Shown here piece by piece: positions 10,998 to 20,800 of a stretch of 64,000 bases of DNA. A program made the translations under genes and the position numbers. The notes under the pieces are model-generated. The model was given only the letters and a program-made list of their open reading frames with translations. It made no database searches and had not been told where the DNA came from. Origin of the DNA: Zingiber officinale. Taxonomy: Eukaryota > Streptophyta > Magnoliopsida > Zingiberales > Zingiberaceae. Each line of letters begins with the position of its first letter. The stretch's first letter is position 1. The stretch is from the NCBI RefSeq assembly GCF_018446385.1, contig NC_055993.1, positions 69,332,631-69,396,630 of the forward strand. The letters are read 5' to 3'.

Positions 10998-11428
10998 GCC
11001 CTTGCGACAGATTCCAGGATGCATCTTTCCGCAGGTGGAACATGTAGCATACTTAGGCTGCTTGCTTACAGATCCTCCCTTCTTACTACTCCATTGCTTT
11101 CTCTTGGAGCTCCCCTTCCAGGTTGACCCATGACTCTGGGGTTTCTGAGTGTCTGAACTCCCTTGACTTTTATTCTCCATCAGTACTGGATTTTGCTGCT
11201 TGATACTGTTCATATAATGATCCGTGATCAGGGCACTACTAATCAGCTCTTCTACAGTCTGCGGTCTATTAATTCCGCCAGCTACATTGAGAGCTCTCTC
11301 TGGCCTCAGCATCTTGAGCATTAGTCTTACCCTTTCTCTTTCTGTGCTGACCAGCTCGGGACATAGGCGAGCCAACCTATTGAATTTCTTCACGGCATCA
11401 TCTATTGATAAACTTCCATGTCAGAATT
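10998..11428 (-). pseudogene. G1 gag, middle to zinc-finger region (fragment)
   Basis: The minus strand reads [15 protein letters not shown] through to a Cys-rich region (CSTCGKMHPGIC) and matches G2 gag at about 60630-61040. Upstream it joins, across the A2 insertion, to the gag piece at 30140. The A2 insertion site duplicates GAATT (11424-11428 and 30135-30139). Downstream it is cut at the A1 junction, with the second zinc knuckle, protease and most of RT missing. Confidence 0.88.
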
Positions 11429-12895
11429 TGTTGACTCTCCGCAAGTGTACAGATATGTTGTAAGTAATAATAAAAGATATCGTATCCACAGGGACCAGAA
11501 TAAGCACTAAAGATGTCTCAACGCGAATTAGCTAAACAACTAATCAATTGGTTTTCAAAAGCTAAGAGAAACTATGAAAGATAAACAAAGAAATGAAAGA
11601 ATAAGAAACAAGAATAAGGGCAATGATAAAGGTATGTTCTAGGAGTTTTGGTTTCTTTGTAATGTTGTTCAATGTAATAATCTACCAAATCTTATTCCTC
11701 AATTGTCCATCATTTGTAGAACGTTGTCGGTTCCCTCTTGCAATAGACAACCAGCCTAGGACTGAAATATATCTAAATGCGATCAATTAGGAATGAAACC
11801 TATGTTGTCCTTACACGGGCTTGCCTGTCACGTGCGTCCCTCGGATAATCAACATAAGAGTTCATCACTCCTCAACCGCATCAAGATATAATATATAAAC
11901 ACATAAAATCTATCCTACCCTCTTGAAATACTTAATTTCACCTTCAAGATTACCCCTCAAATGTCCTTACACGGGCTTGTTCCTGTCACGAACGTCCCTC
12001 AGAAAATCAAATGAGGAATTACCTCTACAAGATCCACAAGATATCCAAACATTCAATCAAGCATGGTAATTAAGTCCTAATCACAACAATCCACATAAGA
12101 AAGAATAGATACAAACATGGCAAAATCATAGAAATAGGAATTCGGCAAATCCACAAGAGTTTTACATCAAATCTCCATTACAAATACTCCCTCCATCCTA
12201 GAATAAGAGATCTAATCCATAGAACAAGGAAAGAGACCCAAAGAAAAGGAGAATACAAGTATTTTGATCCCAAATCCAAGAAAAAAAGGGAAGAAAAGCT
12301 TATCTACGATGAAGAACCGTCTTCAGATCCAATCCTCGTTCCCCGGAGTCAAAACAATGAAGATCTCCACTTAGATCGCCGGAAATCCCTCCAAGAAGGT
12401 GGAGGAATGCCCAAATCTTGAATTCCCCCCAAAAGGGAGAAGATCCCTTTTCAATTCATGAAGGAGGCTTTATATAGAAGAGGGGTTTGGGCACCACACA
12501 GCCCCGAGGCACGGCCATGTGAGGTTCACATGGCCAAGGCCACTCCCTTCTCTGCCTACCTTACACGGTCGTGTGTGAGACACGGCCGTGGCACACACTG
12601 CTTCTACTTCCCTTGCACGGTAATGTAGATCTACACTGCCTGCACTGCCTCGGCCTCTAGAAACCTCGCACGACCGTGTGGTGCACACGGCCATGGTCTT
12701 CTTGGTCTCTGGAAACCTTGCACGGTCGTGTAGATCTACACGGCCGTGTAAGGCTTTAGCTCTGGATGGCTTGCATGGCCGTGTAGTGTACACGATCATG
12801 GTCTTTCCGGCTTCACATCTTAGCACGACCGTGTGAGGTTCACACGACCGTGGCAACTTCTTCCTCTACTGTAGCCACACGACCAAGGATCTCCA
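11429..12895 (-). repeat. A2 left (3') LTR, first part
   Basis: It begins TGTTGACTCTCCGC and matches the right LTR from 28395. It holds a TATA-like box (about 12471-12480) and a GGCCGTGT array (about 12495-12890). C1 interrupts it after CTCCA at 12891-12895; it resumes at 24344. Confidence 0.9.
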
Positions 12896-13831
12896 TGTTA
12901 GGATCTTGGATGGCTAGAGGGGGGTGAATAGCCTCTTCAAAAGCTAAAACTTAAAGATAAAACTCACACGAGTGGTTAGCGCAGCGGAAAACAAGTTAAG
13001 AACAGAATAAGAATAAGAGAAGAAACAAAGCAAACCACAGTGACTCAAGTGTTTACGAGGTTCGGGGATAACTTGCCCCTACTCCTCGGTGTCCGTAAGG
13101 TGGACAAGCCGATCTTCGGTAGATCAACCCCGGTGAACACCCGGCTATGAACTTTCTCCTTCTCGGTGGAGTGACCTCTCAACAAAATCTCAACAGGTAT
13201 GTAGAATATAGCACAAGACTTACTGAGCTTGGTGACTTAGGAGAATGAAAATTAAGCTTACAGTCACGCGAAGGTCAGTGAAACAGAGAGCAAGTCGAGA
13301 CAGCCGCTTCTCAGCCCCGAGCGTCAAAGCTTTTGCACTGATCGACAGAGAGTGTTTTTTTTTCTGAGAAAAACTTCTCCTTAACCCTCTCTTCAACCAG
13401 CCTTTTATGTCTCTGCCATCTCTGCCTTTCGCCCGCAACGGATCCCTGCCAAACTGCAGCAAATCTCTGCATCCAGCCATAGCATCGCCAATCACGCTTC
13501 TTTCTCATCTGATCATCTGAGCTCACACCAATGGAATTCTGGTCTTCACTGGTGTCTCTGAGCTCCACCCAATCACCATGAGTTGAGCTGATCGATGCCA
13601 GATCACCGCCAGATCGCAGCCACGACTTTGCTGCTTTAACAGGTTTACAGTGGAACATAGCAAAAGTCTCTCTGGTATCCTCTACTAATGAAGCTCAATT
13701 TGAAATCAACCAATTGCAAATTACCAGTAACCTGCACCTCAAAATCTTGCAGCAGATGGTTAGAAATATTTAGGCAAAAGCAACTTTGAATCAGAAAGAA
13801 TCAGAGAAAGTGCATGCAAAACAGACTATAG

Positions 13832-14196
13832 TATGGATCGGTCTGCAGACCGATCCATACGTTCAAATCTCTTTTTCGATCGTTACTGATCGGTCCGCGG
13901 ACCGATGAACTAACCTGATCGGTCCTCGGGCCGATCAGGTGTCGCGCGCACAAGCCTGATCGGTCTCCGGACCGATCAGGCATCAATCTGACCGGTCCCG
14001 AGACCGGTCAGTATCGATACAGTAGCATACTGAGTATTCGCAGTATGCTACTGAGTTCTCACTGATCGGTCGGCGGACCGATCAGTAACAACACAGTATG
14101 CTACTGGGTGTTTACTGATCGGTCCCACTGGATCGGTCTGCCGACCGATCACCCGTGCCACTTGTGCCACTGGATCGGTCATCAGACCGATCCAAG
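13832..14196. repeat. GATCGGTC hairpin array in C1 3' LTR
   Basis: About eight hairpins of form GATCGGTC-N4-GACCGATC are separated by unrelated spacers. Loops include TGCA, CTCG, TCCG, GGCG and ATCA. Outer bases pair too: CT with AG, or GG with CC. The hairpin at 13988-14011 has GACCGGTC in both arms, a matched double change. The same array recurs at 23430-23812 in the other LTR. Confidence 0.9.
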
Positions 14197-14366
14197 GCTG
14201 TGATTTAAGAGGCAAGCTTCCAAGCTTGCTACCCTTAATCCTGACAGTCCAGAGACCGAGCTACCGAGCTCTTCTCCGACTATACATGCCAAGTTTCCAT
14301 ACTTGGACTTCCCAATACCAGATGTCCGATCACCCTTGATCCATCTGGATTTTCCCTTGCCTGGCT

Positions 14367-14576
14367 TCACTCACCAGGACTTTCCAATTGCCTGGTTTCA
14401 CTCACCAGGACTTTCCAATTGCCTGGTTTCACTCACCAGGACTTTCCAATTGCCTGGCTTCACTCACCAGGACTTTCCAATTGCCTGGCTTCACTCACCA
14501 GGACTTCTCCAATTGCCTGGCTTCACTCACCAGGACTTCTCCAATTGCCTGGCTTCACTCACCAGGACTTCTCCCG
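14367..14576. repeat. 31-bp tandem repeat in C1 LTR
   Basis: About seven head-to-tail copies of a 31-bp unit containing TTCACTCACCAGGACTT and CCAATTGCCTGG. Unit length varies by one base. A matching array lies at about 23983-24193 in the other LTR. The short ORFs across it are repeat artefacts. Confidence 0.92.
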
Positions 14577-14722
14577 TGCCAAGCTCCTTGCTCGGACTTT
14601 TCCCAATCAGATTAATCAGGTCAACCAAGTCAACCCTGATTTGTCTGAGTTAATTCAATATCTGATTGAAACTTAAATCAGTGTCAACATCAAAACAACA
14701 TCCAGGTCAGACTGTATCAACA

Positions 14723-15139
14723 ATCTCCCCCTTTTTGTTGTTTGACAACACGATTTAAGTTTAGATCAGAAATGCTTTCATATCCATAATTTTAGGGAAA
14801 TCGGGACCTCCCCCTAAGACGGATATATCTCAAATATCTTCTCCCCCTTTTTCATATTGAGTTTACAATTCGTCTCTAAACTTCAAATACTCTCTCCCCC
14901 TTTGTCAAACACCGAAAAGGTATATATAAAAAATATGAGGACTGACAAACACCTCCCCCTTAAACCCATATCATAATCCACAAAAAGAAGTAAGATATGA
15001 TAGAACTCAAGCAATGTCATATACATAGCATGAAAAAGATATCATAGGAGTACAAAACGCATGAAAATAAACATAATGTCTAAAATAGCAACCATCCAGG
15101 ACAGGCAATCAACATCGTATCTAGAACAAAGTAGCACAA
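14723..15139 (-). promoter_or_regulatory. C1 multiple polypurine tracts
   Basis: Five AGGGGGAG-like tracts (minus strand) lie within about 230 bp, near 14723, 14810, 14842, 14896 and 14953. The one touching the LTR is the expected plus-strand primer. Sireviruses are known for repeated polypurine tracts here. The remaining sequence to 15139 shows no gene. Confidence 0.75.
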
Positions 15140-15428
15140 TCAACAATCAATCACATAATCAAAATCAACTCGCATCCTCATCATGAGGAGCAGTGTCATC
15201 AGCAACAGGATAAGAGAATCCCTGAGGGGGCACGCCGCTGCCTGAAGATGGATCGTCTGTAGAAGGCTGAGGTGGTGGGTGGCTGGCCATCCATCCCATA
15301 AACGCCTGATGAGTAGCCAGCTGATGTCTCTGTAGGGTCTCAAAGCGTCGGTAATTATATGCCATAAACGCCTGATGTAGGGTCTCTGTAGGGTCTACCC
15401 TTAGAGACATCAACCTGAAGGGTCTCAA
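15140..15428 (-). pseudogene. C1 env-like ORF, frame-shifted C-terminal remnant
   Basis: Two overlapping frames encode pieces that match the C-terminus of the C2 env-like protein: a QLATHQ helix, a Pro-rich stretch and an acidic end. The piece is shorter than in C2 and contains a local duplication around 15330-15400, so the C1 protein probably ends early at 15355. Confidence 0.6.
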
Positions 15429-16353
15429 GCCAATCAGTAATTATATGCCCATAAGGCATATAAATAGTGAAGCCGCTAGGCTGAGAATATGATATGATCG
15501 AGGAGTAGATGCTTGACATGATATCAAAATCGAGACGCCGACGCAAACCATAAAGCATAAGACAATGATATGGTCGGATCTCAGATAGTGGTTTAGATGT
15601 GATAGGTAGAAGGCAGTTCGTGACAATTTTAAAAAGAATGTAGTCTTGAGGAGATAATCTCAAGGCTGCAAAAGTAGGGAAGTCAACATCTAGCTCATCT
15701 AGCCCTAGTCTAGGCTGTCTGAAGAAGTACTCATAGATTTCGTCAGATGAGATATCAAACGGTGGAGGTAACTCTTCTGGTAAGTCAGGAAATATCGAAA
15801 AGACATCACCGGAACACCTCCGACAATCGAGATACTCAAAGAAAGATGAGATACTGAAATCAAGAGTCAGATTAGCAACTCTTGTTTTAAAACCTTGATC
15901 ATTAGTCTCATGAAGGTTATTATAGAACTCAGAGACCAAGTCATAGTTGATATCCCGTTCCAAGTAGACTAGAGTATCGAGTTTGTAGTATGCTAAGATT
16001 TCGGACACTTGTGGGCAAAATTCGTCCATGAATTTTCTATCCACGGACCTACAAGGGAGTAATTTGAATGTCCTTTGTTGAAAAGCTTCCTCAGTCCGGC
16101 GGTTTGGGAATCTACTGGAACTAGCCGGTTGGGGTCGGGAAGAAGCAGCAGGAGTTTTGGATTTGGATGTCTTGGTTGGTTCCTTAGAGGTTCCCTCACC
16201 ATCAGTGGGTTTCTTCCTAAGGGGACACAATGGGGTGAAATGGGGAGCACCGGAGCCACCGACAATTAAGAACCGAGACAACAAAACAACAAATTCAGTG
16301 AGAAACATAATGCTGCCAAATTCTAGAAAGGTAAGAAGTTACCTTGGTGCCAT
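15355..16353 (-). CDS. C1 env-like protein, two exons proposed
   Basis: A long ORF after RNase H, in the env-like position of sireviruses. The open frame from an ATG at 16308 is 317 residues, but that ATG lies inside a likely intron. I prefer the ATG at 16353: exon 1 is 11 bases (16353-16343), exon 2 starts at 16216 and is in the same frame as the long ORF. C2 has the same arrangement. The protein begins basic and Ser/Pro-rich, then has a domain with a DLVSEFYNNLH block that resembles the putative plant transposon protein family found in other retroelement third ORFs. No signal peptide remains after splicing. The C-terminus is truncated relative to C2. Function is unknown. Confidence 0.65.
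16217..16342 (-). other. Proposed intron in C1 env-like ORF
   Basis: On the minus strand the donor CAAG|GTAAC follows the ATG by 11 bases, and the acceptor CCCCTTAG|GAAG opens the long frame. Length is 126 bp. C2 has the same donor and acceptor at 38018 and 37867 (152 bp) with a strong pyrimidine run, although the intron bodies have diverged. Conserved splice sites around a diverged body support a real intron. Confidence 0.68.
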
Positions 16354-17660
16354 TTGAACCTTAGTATAGGGCGAGTGCTGGAGCTTCGGCGTGCAAAGAG
16401 AAGAGAAGGAGTGAACTGGTGGGAAGAGTCGGCTAGGGTTCGTGTGAATGAGGGAAAGAAGAATCGGGGGTTTTAAGGGTTAAGATGGGTGTACAGTGAA
16501 GAAAAGATTGGACGGTTGTCCGATCAGAAGGTTTCGGAAGCCCACAGATCGGTCACCAGACCGATCAGGGAACCTCCTGATCGGTCAGTAGACCGATCAG
16601 GGAGTGCGAAGCTGATCGATCCTCGGACCGATCAGGGAACTACCTGATCGGTCCGTAGACCGATCAGAGATCGATCAGTAAGCCCAAGTTACAGACTTAA
16701 CCAATGGAACCACTGATCGGTCTATGGACCGATCAGAAGAACCCTATGCGTATCAGATTATCCTGATCGGTCCCTGGACCGATCAGTGAGCCGCACAAAC
16801 ATACCCTGATCGGTCCCTGGACCGATCAGATTACAGACAGTAAGGTTGGGAAGTTTTTGGATCGGTCTGTCGACCGATCCATCTTCTCCTGATCGGGCTG
16901 TAGCCCGATCAGTGTCTGATACTGAAATTTTCAGTGATTTCAGTAACCGAAATCCTTAGATATGTTTGATAGGTCGTAGAAGTTTCTCCAGTAAAACTGT
17001 CAAACTCAATATCTAGAACCCTGAGAATCTACAATCATAACTATGTCCTAACGATGGGCTCTTATGGTGTGAATTTGTTTATAATTTGAGACTTTCATAT
17101 TCGACTACAAACACTGAGATTTCAGACAAGTTTCAAGTTTGTCAAAATAGACAACTTGTCCTAATTTGCAATCAAGGCATGAAAGCTGAAATTCTTGATT
17201 CTTGTTATGTTTAGTTTCAAGTTTGTCAAAATATATCCAATTTGTTATTATTTCCTTTAATAACCTAGCGTTTTATCAATCAAGGTCATGACATGAACCA
17301 AGCAACAATACCAATCAACACATCAACCATCAACCATGATTAGAGAATTTCTAGGCAAATGTCCAACCAAGATTCCTTGGTTGGAATATATGAGTAAGAT
17401 CTAGGAACCAAATACACATGAATTGTGTAATGGTGTTCCCCAAACTCAATTAATGTCTCTTCAACCTAATTATTCAAGGGATGCATGATACATTTTGAAT
17501 AATTTGGTTGATCCTAGCATCTCACCCCATTTCTAGCAAACAAAAACATTTTGTTAAACCTTATAGTGTATGTGAGATGTTCCCAAGTTGCCCAAATTTT
17601 TGTCCCAATTACTCTTGTCATTTTAATAGTCCTTATTGATCATGGTAAAGTTCTAATGAC
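16354..17660 (-). promoter_or_regulatory. C1 pol/env-like intergenic region with GATCGGTC array
   Basis: No gene is seen between RNase H and the env-like start. Positions 16546-16915 hold about nine GATCGGTC-N4-GACCGATC hairpins, including 16889-16912, where both arms changed to GATCGGGC and GCCCGATC. Between the array and the ATG the minus strand reads like a plant promoter-leader (CTTAAAACCCCCG, then CCCTAGCC and C/T-rich sequence). The 600 bp next to RNase H are A/T-rich and unremarkable. Confidence 0.6.
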
Positions 17661-20315
17661 CTAAGGAGCCAAACACATTCCCAACTCCCTCCTTAAATGA
17701 CTAAATTCATTCTCCGGAAGGGGTTTGGTAAAAATATCAGCTAGGTTTGACTTTGACTCAACATATGTGAGTGCAATGTCACCCCTAGCTACGTGATCTC
17801 TTATGAAGTGATGACGCACTTCAATGTGTTTAGTCCTCGAATGATGGACTGGATTTTTAGTTAGGTTGATCGTGCTAATGTTGTCACATAGCACTTGTAC
17901 ACCCTTATAAGAAAGTCCATAATCCTCTAGGGTGTGTATCATCCACAACAATTGTGATACACTCTCTCCCATGGCAATATATTCAGCCTCGGTCGTGGAG
18001 AGAGCAACACAATGTTGCTTCCGACTTGACCAACTAACTAAAGATGACCCTAAAAATTGGCAACCCCCACTCGTACTTTTCCGATCCAATTTGCACCCAG
18101 CATAATCGGAATCGGTATAACCTATCAAGTCAAAAGACTCGGTACGAGGATACCAAAGACCTACTCTTATTGTGCCCTTAAGATATCTCAAAATTCTTTT
18201 AACTGCAATTAAATGAGATTCCTTTGCACAGACTTGATACCTAGCGCACATGCCCACAGCAAAAAGTATATCGGGTCTACTGGCTGTGAGATATAGAAGA
18301 CTACCGATCATGCTTCTATATTGCGTTAGATCAACTGGTTTTCCACTCTCATCATTGTCAAGGCGAGTGTTTGTCGCCATTGGAGTGGACACTTCCTTAG
18401 AGTCACTCATATTGAATTTTCTGAGCATCTCTTGAGTGTATTTTGCTTGATGGACATAAATACCATCTCTAGTTTGTTTGATTTCGAGTCCAAGGAAGAA
18501 AGTCAATTCTCCCACTAGACTCATCTCAAACTCACTCTCCATGTGAGTGATGAACTCATTTAAATAGCCCTTGTTGTTTGAGCCACAAATTATGTCATCG
18601 ACATATACTTGGGCTACAAAAATATTTTCACCATCTCTACGTAGAAATAGTGTTGGGTCTATTTGTCCTCTAACAAAGCCCTTCTCTAGTAGATATGTTG
18701 ACAACCTTTCGTACCAAGCTCGTGGTGCTTGTTTAAGCCCATAAAGTGCTTTCTTGAGCTTGTACACGTGATTTGGAGATTCGGTATTCACAAATCCCGG
18801 TGGTTGTTCAACATAAACTTCTTCCTTAATGAGACCATTTAAGAAGGCCGATTTTACATCCATTTGATAGAGCTTGAAACCTCTATGTGCAGCAAAAGCT
18901 AGCATTAAGCGAATGGACTCTAATCGGGCCACTGGAGCATATGTCTCATCATAATCAAGGCCTTCAACTTGACTATAGCCCTTGGCTACAAGTCTTGCCT
19001 TGTTTCTAACTACATCTCCCTTTTGGTTCAATTTGTTCTTGAAGACCCATTTGGTTCCAATAATGGTGGTCTTCTTAGGTCTGGGAACCAAGTCCCATAC
19101 TTGGCTCCTTTCAAATTGACCTAATTCGTCTTGCATAGCTATGATCCACTCAGGATCATGCAATGCCTCATCAATTAATCTAGGTTCAATTTCTGAGATC
19201 AAAGCGACCTCATTGGACTCATTTCTAAAGAATGACCTAGTCCTAACCCCTTGATGGATGTCTCCCACAATCTGGTCTTGGGGGTGACTAGTGTCTAACC
19301 TAGACTGCCTTGGTGCTGATGGTGCCTCATGAGTGGTCTCACTTGGCACAGACAAGGACTCAATATCAGGCAATGGATCCACCTGAGTTCTTTGTTGTCC
19401 TTGCTCATCATTATCAGAGTCAATTTCGACTCTTTCGATGTTTTGGTCATTCAAACTTAGCCTTCTAAGTTTGAATTGAATTTGTTCTACATCCCTTGAT
19501 TGATCATTTAAATTAGGGATTTCTTCAAAAGCTACATCAGAGGACTCTTCAATCAATTTAGTCCTCTTGTTGTAGACTCGATAGGCTTTGCTGGTGAGTG
19601 AATACCCGACCAGTATCCCTTCATCAGCCTTAGCCGTGAACTTCCCAAGATGATCCTTTGTGTTTAAGATAAACACCTTACAACCAAACACCCTAAGATG
19701 TTTAATTGTAGGTGGTTTCCCAAACCAAAGTTCATGAGGGGTCTTTCCTAAGAATCTGTGTATTAGGACTCGATTTTGCACATAGCAAGTTGTACTCACA
19801 GCTTCGGCCCATAAGTAGCTCGGCAAAGAGTACTCATTGAGCATGCTTCGTGCAGCTTCCTGTAGGACTCGGTTCTTTCTCTCCACAACCCCATTTTGCT
19901 GTGGGGTCCTCGGAGTAGAGAACTCATGTCTATAACCCTTCTCTTGACAAAACTCTAAAAACCTATGGTTTTGGAATTCACCACCATGATCACTCCTGAT
20001 GGTTTTAATTGTGGTTGATTTTTCATTTTCCGTTCTTCTACAAAAAGAAATGAAAATATCTATGGTTTGGTCCTTATGTTTCAAAAAGAAGGTCCAAGTA
20101 TATCTAGTGAAATCATCAATAATCACAAGACAATATCTACTTCCATTCAAAGATATTACACTACTGCAATCAAATAGGTCCATGTGCAATAAGTCTAACG
20201 GAGTAGAAGTACTTACAATGCTTTTACCTTTATGAACCGCTTTTGTTTGCTTACCCTTTTGACATGCATCACATAGTTTGTTCTTTTGATATTTGATGCT
20301 TGGTAAGCCTCGCAC
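17661..20315 (-). CDS. C1 integrase-RT-RNase H polyprotein
   Basis: An 884-codon frame covers most of copia pol. Order from the N-terminus: end of the zinc-binding pre-integrase (CDACQKGKQ); integrase core with DDE residues in HMDLFD (about 45), RSDHGGE (about 108) and VVERKNR (about 145); RT with [20 protein letters not shown] and the YVDDI site (about 570); and RNase H with [16 protein letters not shown] and DIFTKPL near the end. All visible catalytic residues are present. The true polyprotein should start upstream in the protease, but a TAG and a 1-bp deletion at 20316-20390 separate the two, so this copy cannot make a full Pol. Confidence 0.92.
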   Translation of the reverse strand: MRGLPSIKYQKNKLCDACQKGKQTKAVHKGKSIVSTSTPLDLLHMDLFDCSSVISLNGSRYCLVIIDDFTRYTWTFFLKHKDQTIDIFISFCRRTENEKSTTIKTIRSDHGGEFQNHRFLEFCQEKGYRHEFSTPRTPQQNGVVERKNRVLQEAARSMLNEYSLPSYLWAEAVSTTCYVQNRVLIHRFLGKTPHELWFGKPPTIKHLRVFGCKVFILNTKDHLGKFTAKADEGILVGYSLTSKAYRVYNKRTKLIEESSDVAFEEIPNLNDQSRDVEQIQFKLRRLSLNDQNIERVEIDSDNDEQGQQRTQVDPLPDIESLSVPSETTHEAPSAPRQSRLDTSHPQDQIVGDIHQGVRTRSFFRNESNEVALISEIEPRLIDEALHDPEWIIAMQDELGQFERSQVWDLVPRPKKTTIIGTKWVFKNKLNQKGDVVRNKARLVAKGYSQVEGLDYDETYAPVARLESIRLMLAFAAHRGFKLYQMDVKSAFLNGLIKEEVYVEQPPGFVNTESPNHVYKLKKALYGLKQAPRAWYERLSTYLLEKGFVRGQIDPTLFLRRDGENIFVAQVYVDDIICGSNNKGYLNEFITHMESEFEMSLVGELTFFLGLEIKQTRDGIYVHQAKYTQEMLRKFNMSDSKEVSTPMATNTRLDNDESGKPVDLTQYRSMIGSLLYLTASRPDILFAVGMCARYQVCAKESHLIAVKRILRYLKGTIRVGLWYPRTESFDLIGYTDSDYAGCKLDRKSTSGGCQFLGSSLVSWSSRKQHCVALSTTEAEYIAMGESVSQLLWMIHTLEDYGLSYKGVQVLCDNISTINLTKNPVHHSRTKHIEVRHHFIRDHVARGDIALTYVESKSNLADIFTKPLPENEFSHLRRELGMCLAP

Positions 20316-20800
20316 TAATCCTTTGTTTGCTAGCTTCGGATGTTCTTCATGTTTACATGTGCCAACCTCCTATACCATAGCAAAGACTATTCTTCTTTTG
20401 ACATGAAACACTTAAACAAAGCATTAGTAGCACTTTTAAATGATACTTGATAAATATTGTCTCCCCTTGTGCCTACTAGTACCGTGTCAAGTGTGTCAAT
20501 GTTTTTAACCAAACATTGACTTGAATGAAATTCAATTGTGTAACCCGTATCACACAATTGACTGACACTTAGGAGATTAAAAGTCATTCCCTTGACTAGA
20601 AGGACATTCTTGATATGAAGACATTCGGATATATGAATGTCTCCAACTCCTATTACCTTAAGACTACCATTGTTACCAAAGGACACATTACCTCTACTTT
20701 TGTTTTGAAGAGAAGCAAATAGAGATTTGTCCCCGGTCATGTGCTTGGAGCATCCACTATCAACAAACCAAGTTGATAGGTGCTCCCCCTTGATCAATGC
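20316..20800 (-). pseudogene. C1 protease and pre-integrase start, broken
   Basis: The frame directly follows the gag TAG with no shift and carries the protease active-site block WFVDSGCSKHMTGD, ending at a TAG after SKEE (20387-20389). The next 70 bp match the C2 pre-integrase ([12 protein letters not shown]) but contain a one-base deletion, which puts the rest of pol in another frame. It was probably cleaved from a Gag-Pol fusion made by reading through the TAG at 20801. Confidence 0.82.

Larger units (their letters stand above)
12896..14722 (-). repeat. C1 3' LTR
   Basis: It runs from TGTTAGGATC to TATCAACA. It includes the GATCGGTC hairpin array (13832-14196) and the 31-bp tandem repeat (about 14367-14576). 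It differs from 22497-24338 mainly by small indels in the hairpin array. Confidence 0.93.

Noticed and set aside
13832..14196. CRISPR-like array of short repeats and spacers
   Set aside because: Units are palindromes with variable loops, spacers vary in length, no cas genes occur, and the context is plant LTRs.
14303..14676. Overlapping ORFs of 75-116 codons with repeated HSPGL/THQDF words
   Set aside because: They are translations of the 31-bp tandem repeat in three frames inside an LTR.
15993..16308. ATG at 16308 as start of the C1 env-like protein with a signal-peptide-like hydrophobic N-terminus
   Set aside because: The hydrophobic part lies in the proposed intron, is not conserved in C2, and the upstream ATG with splice sites is.
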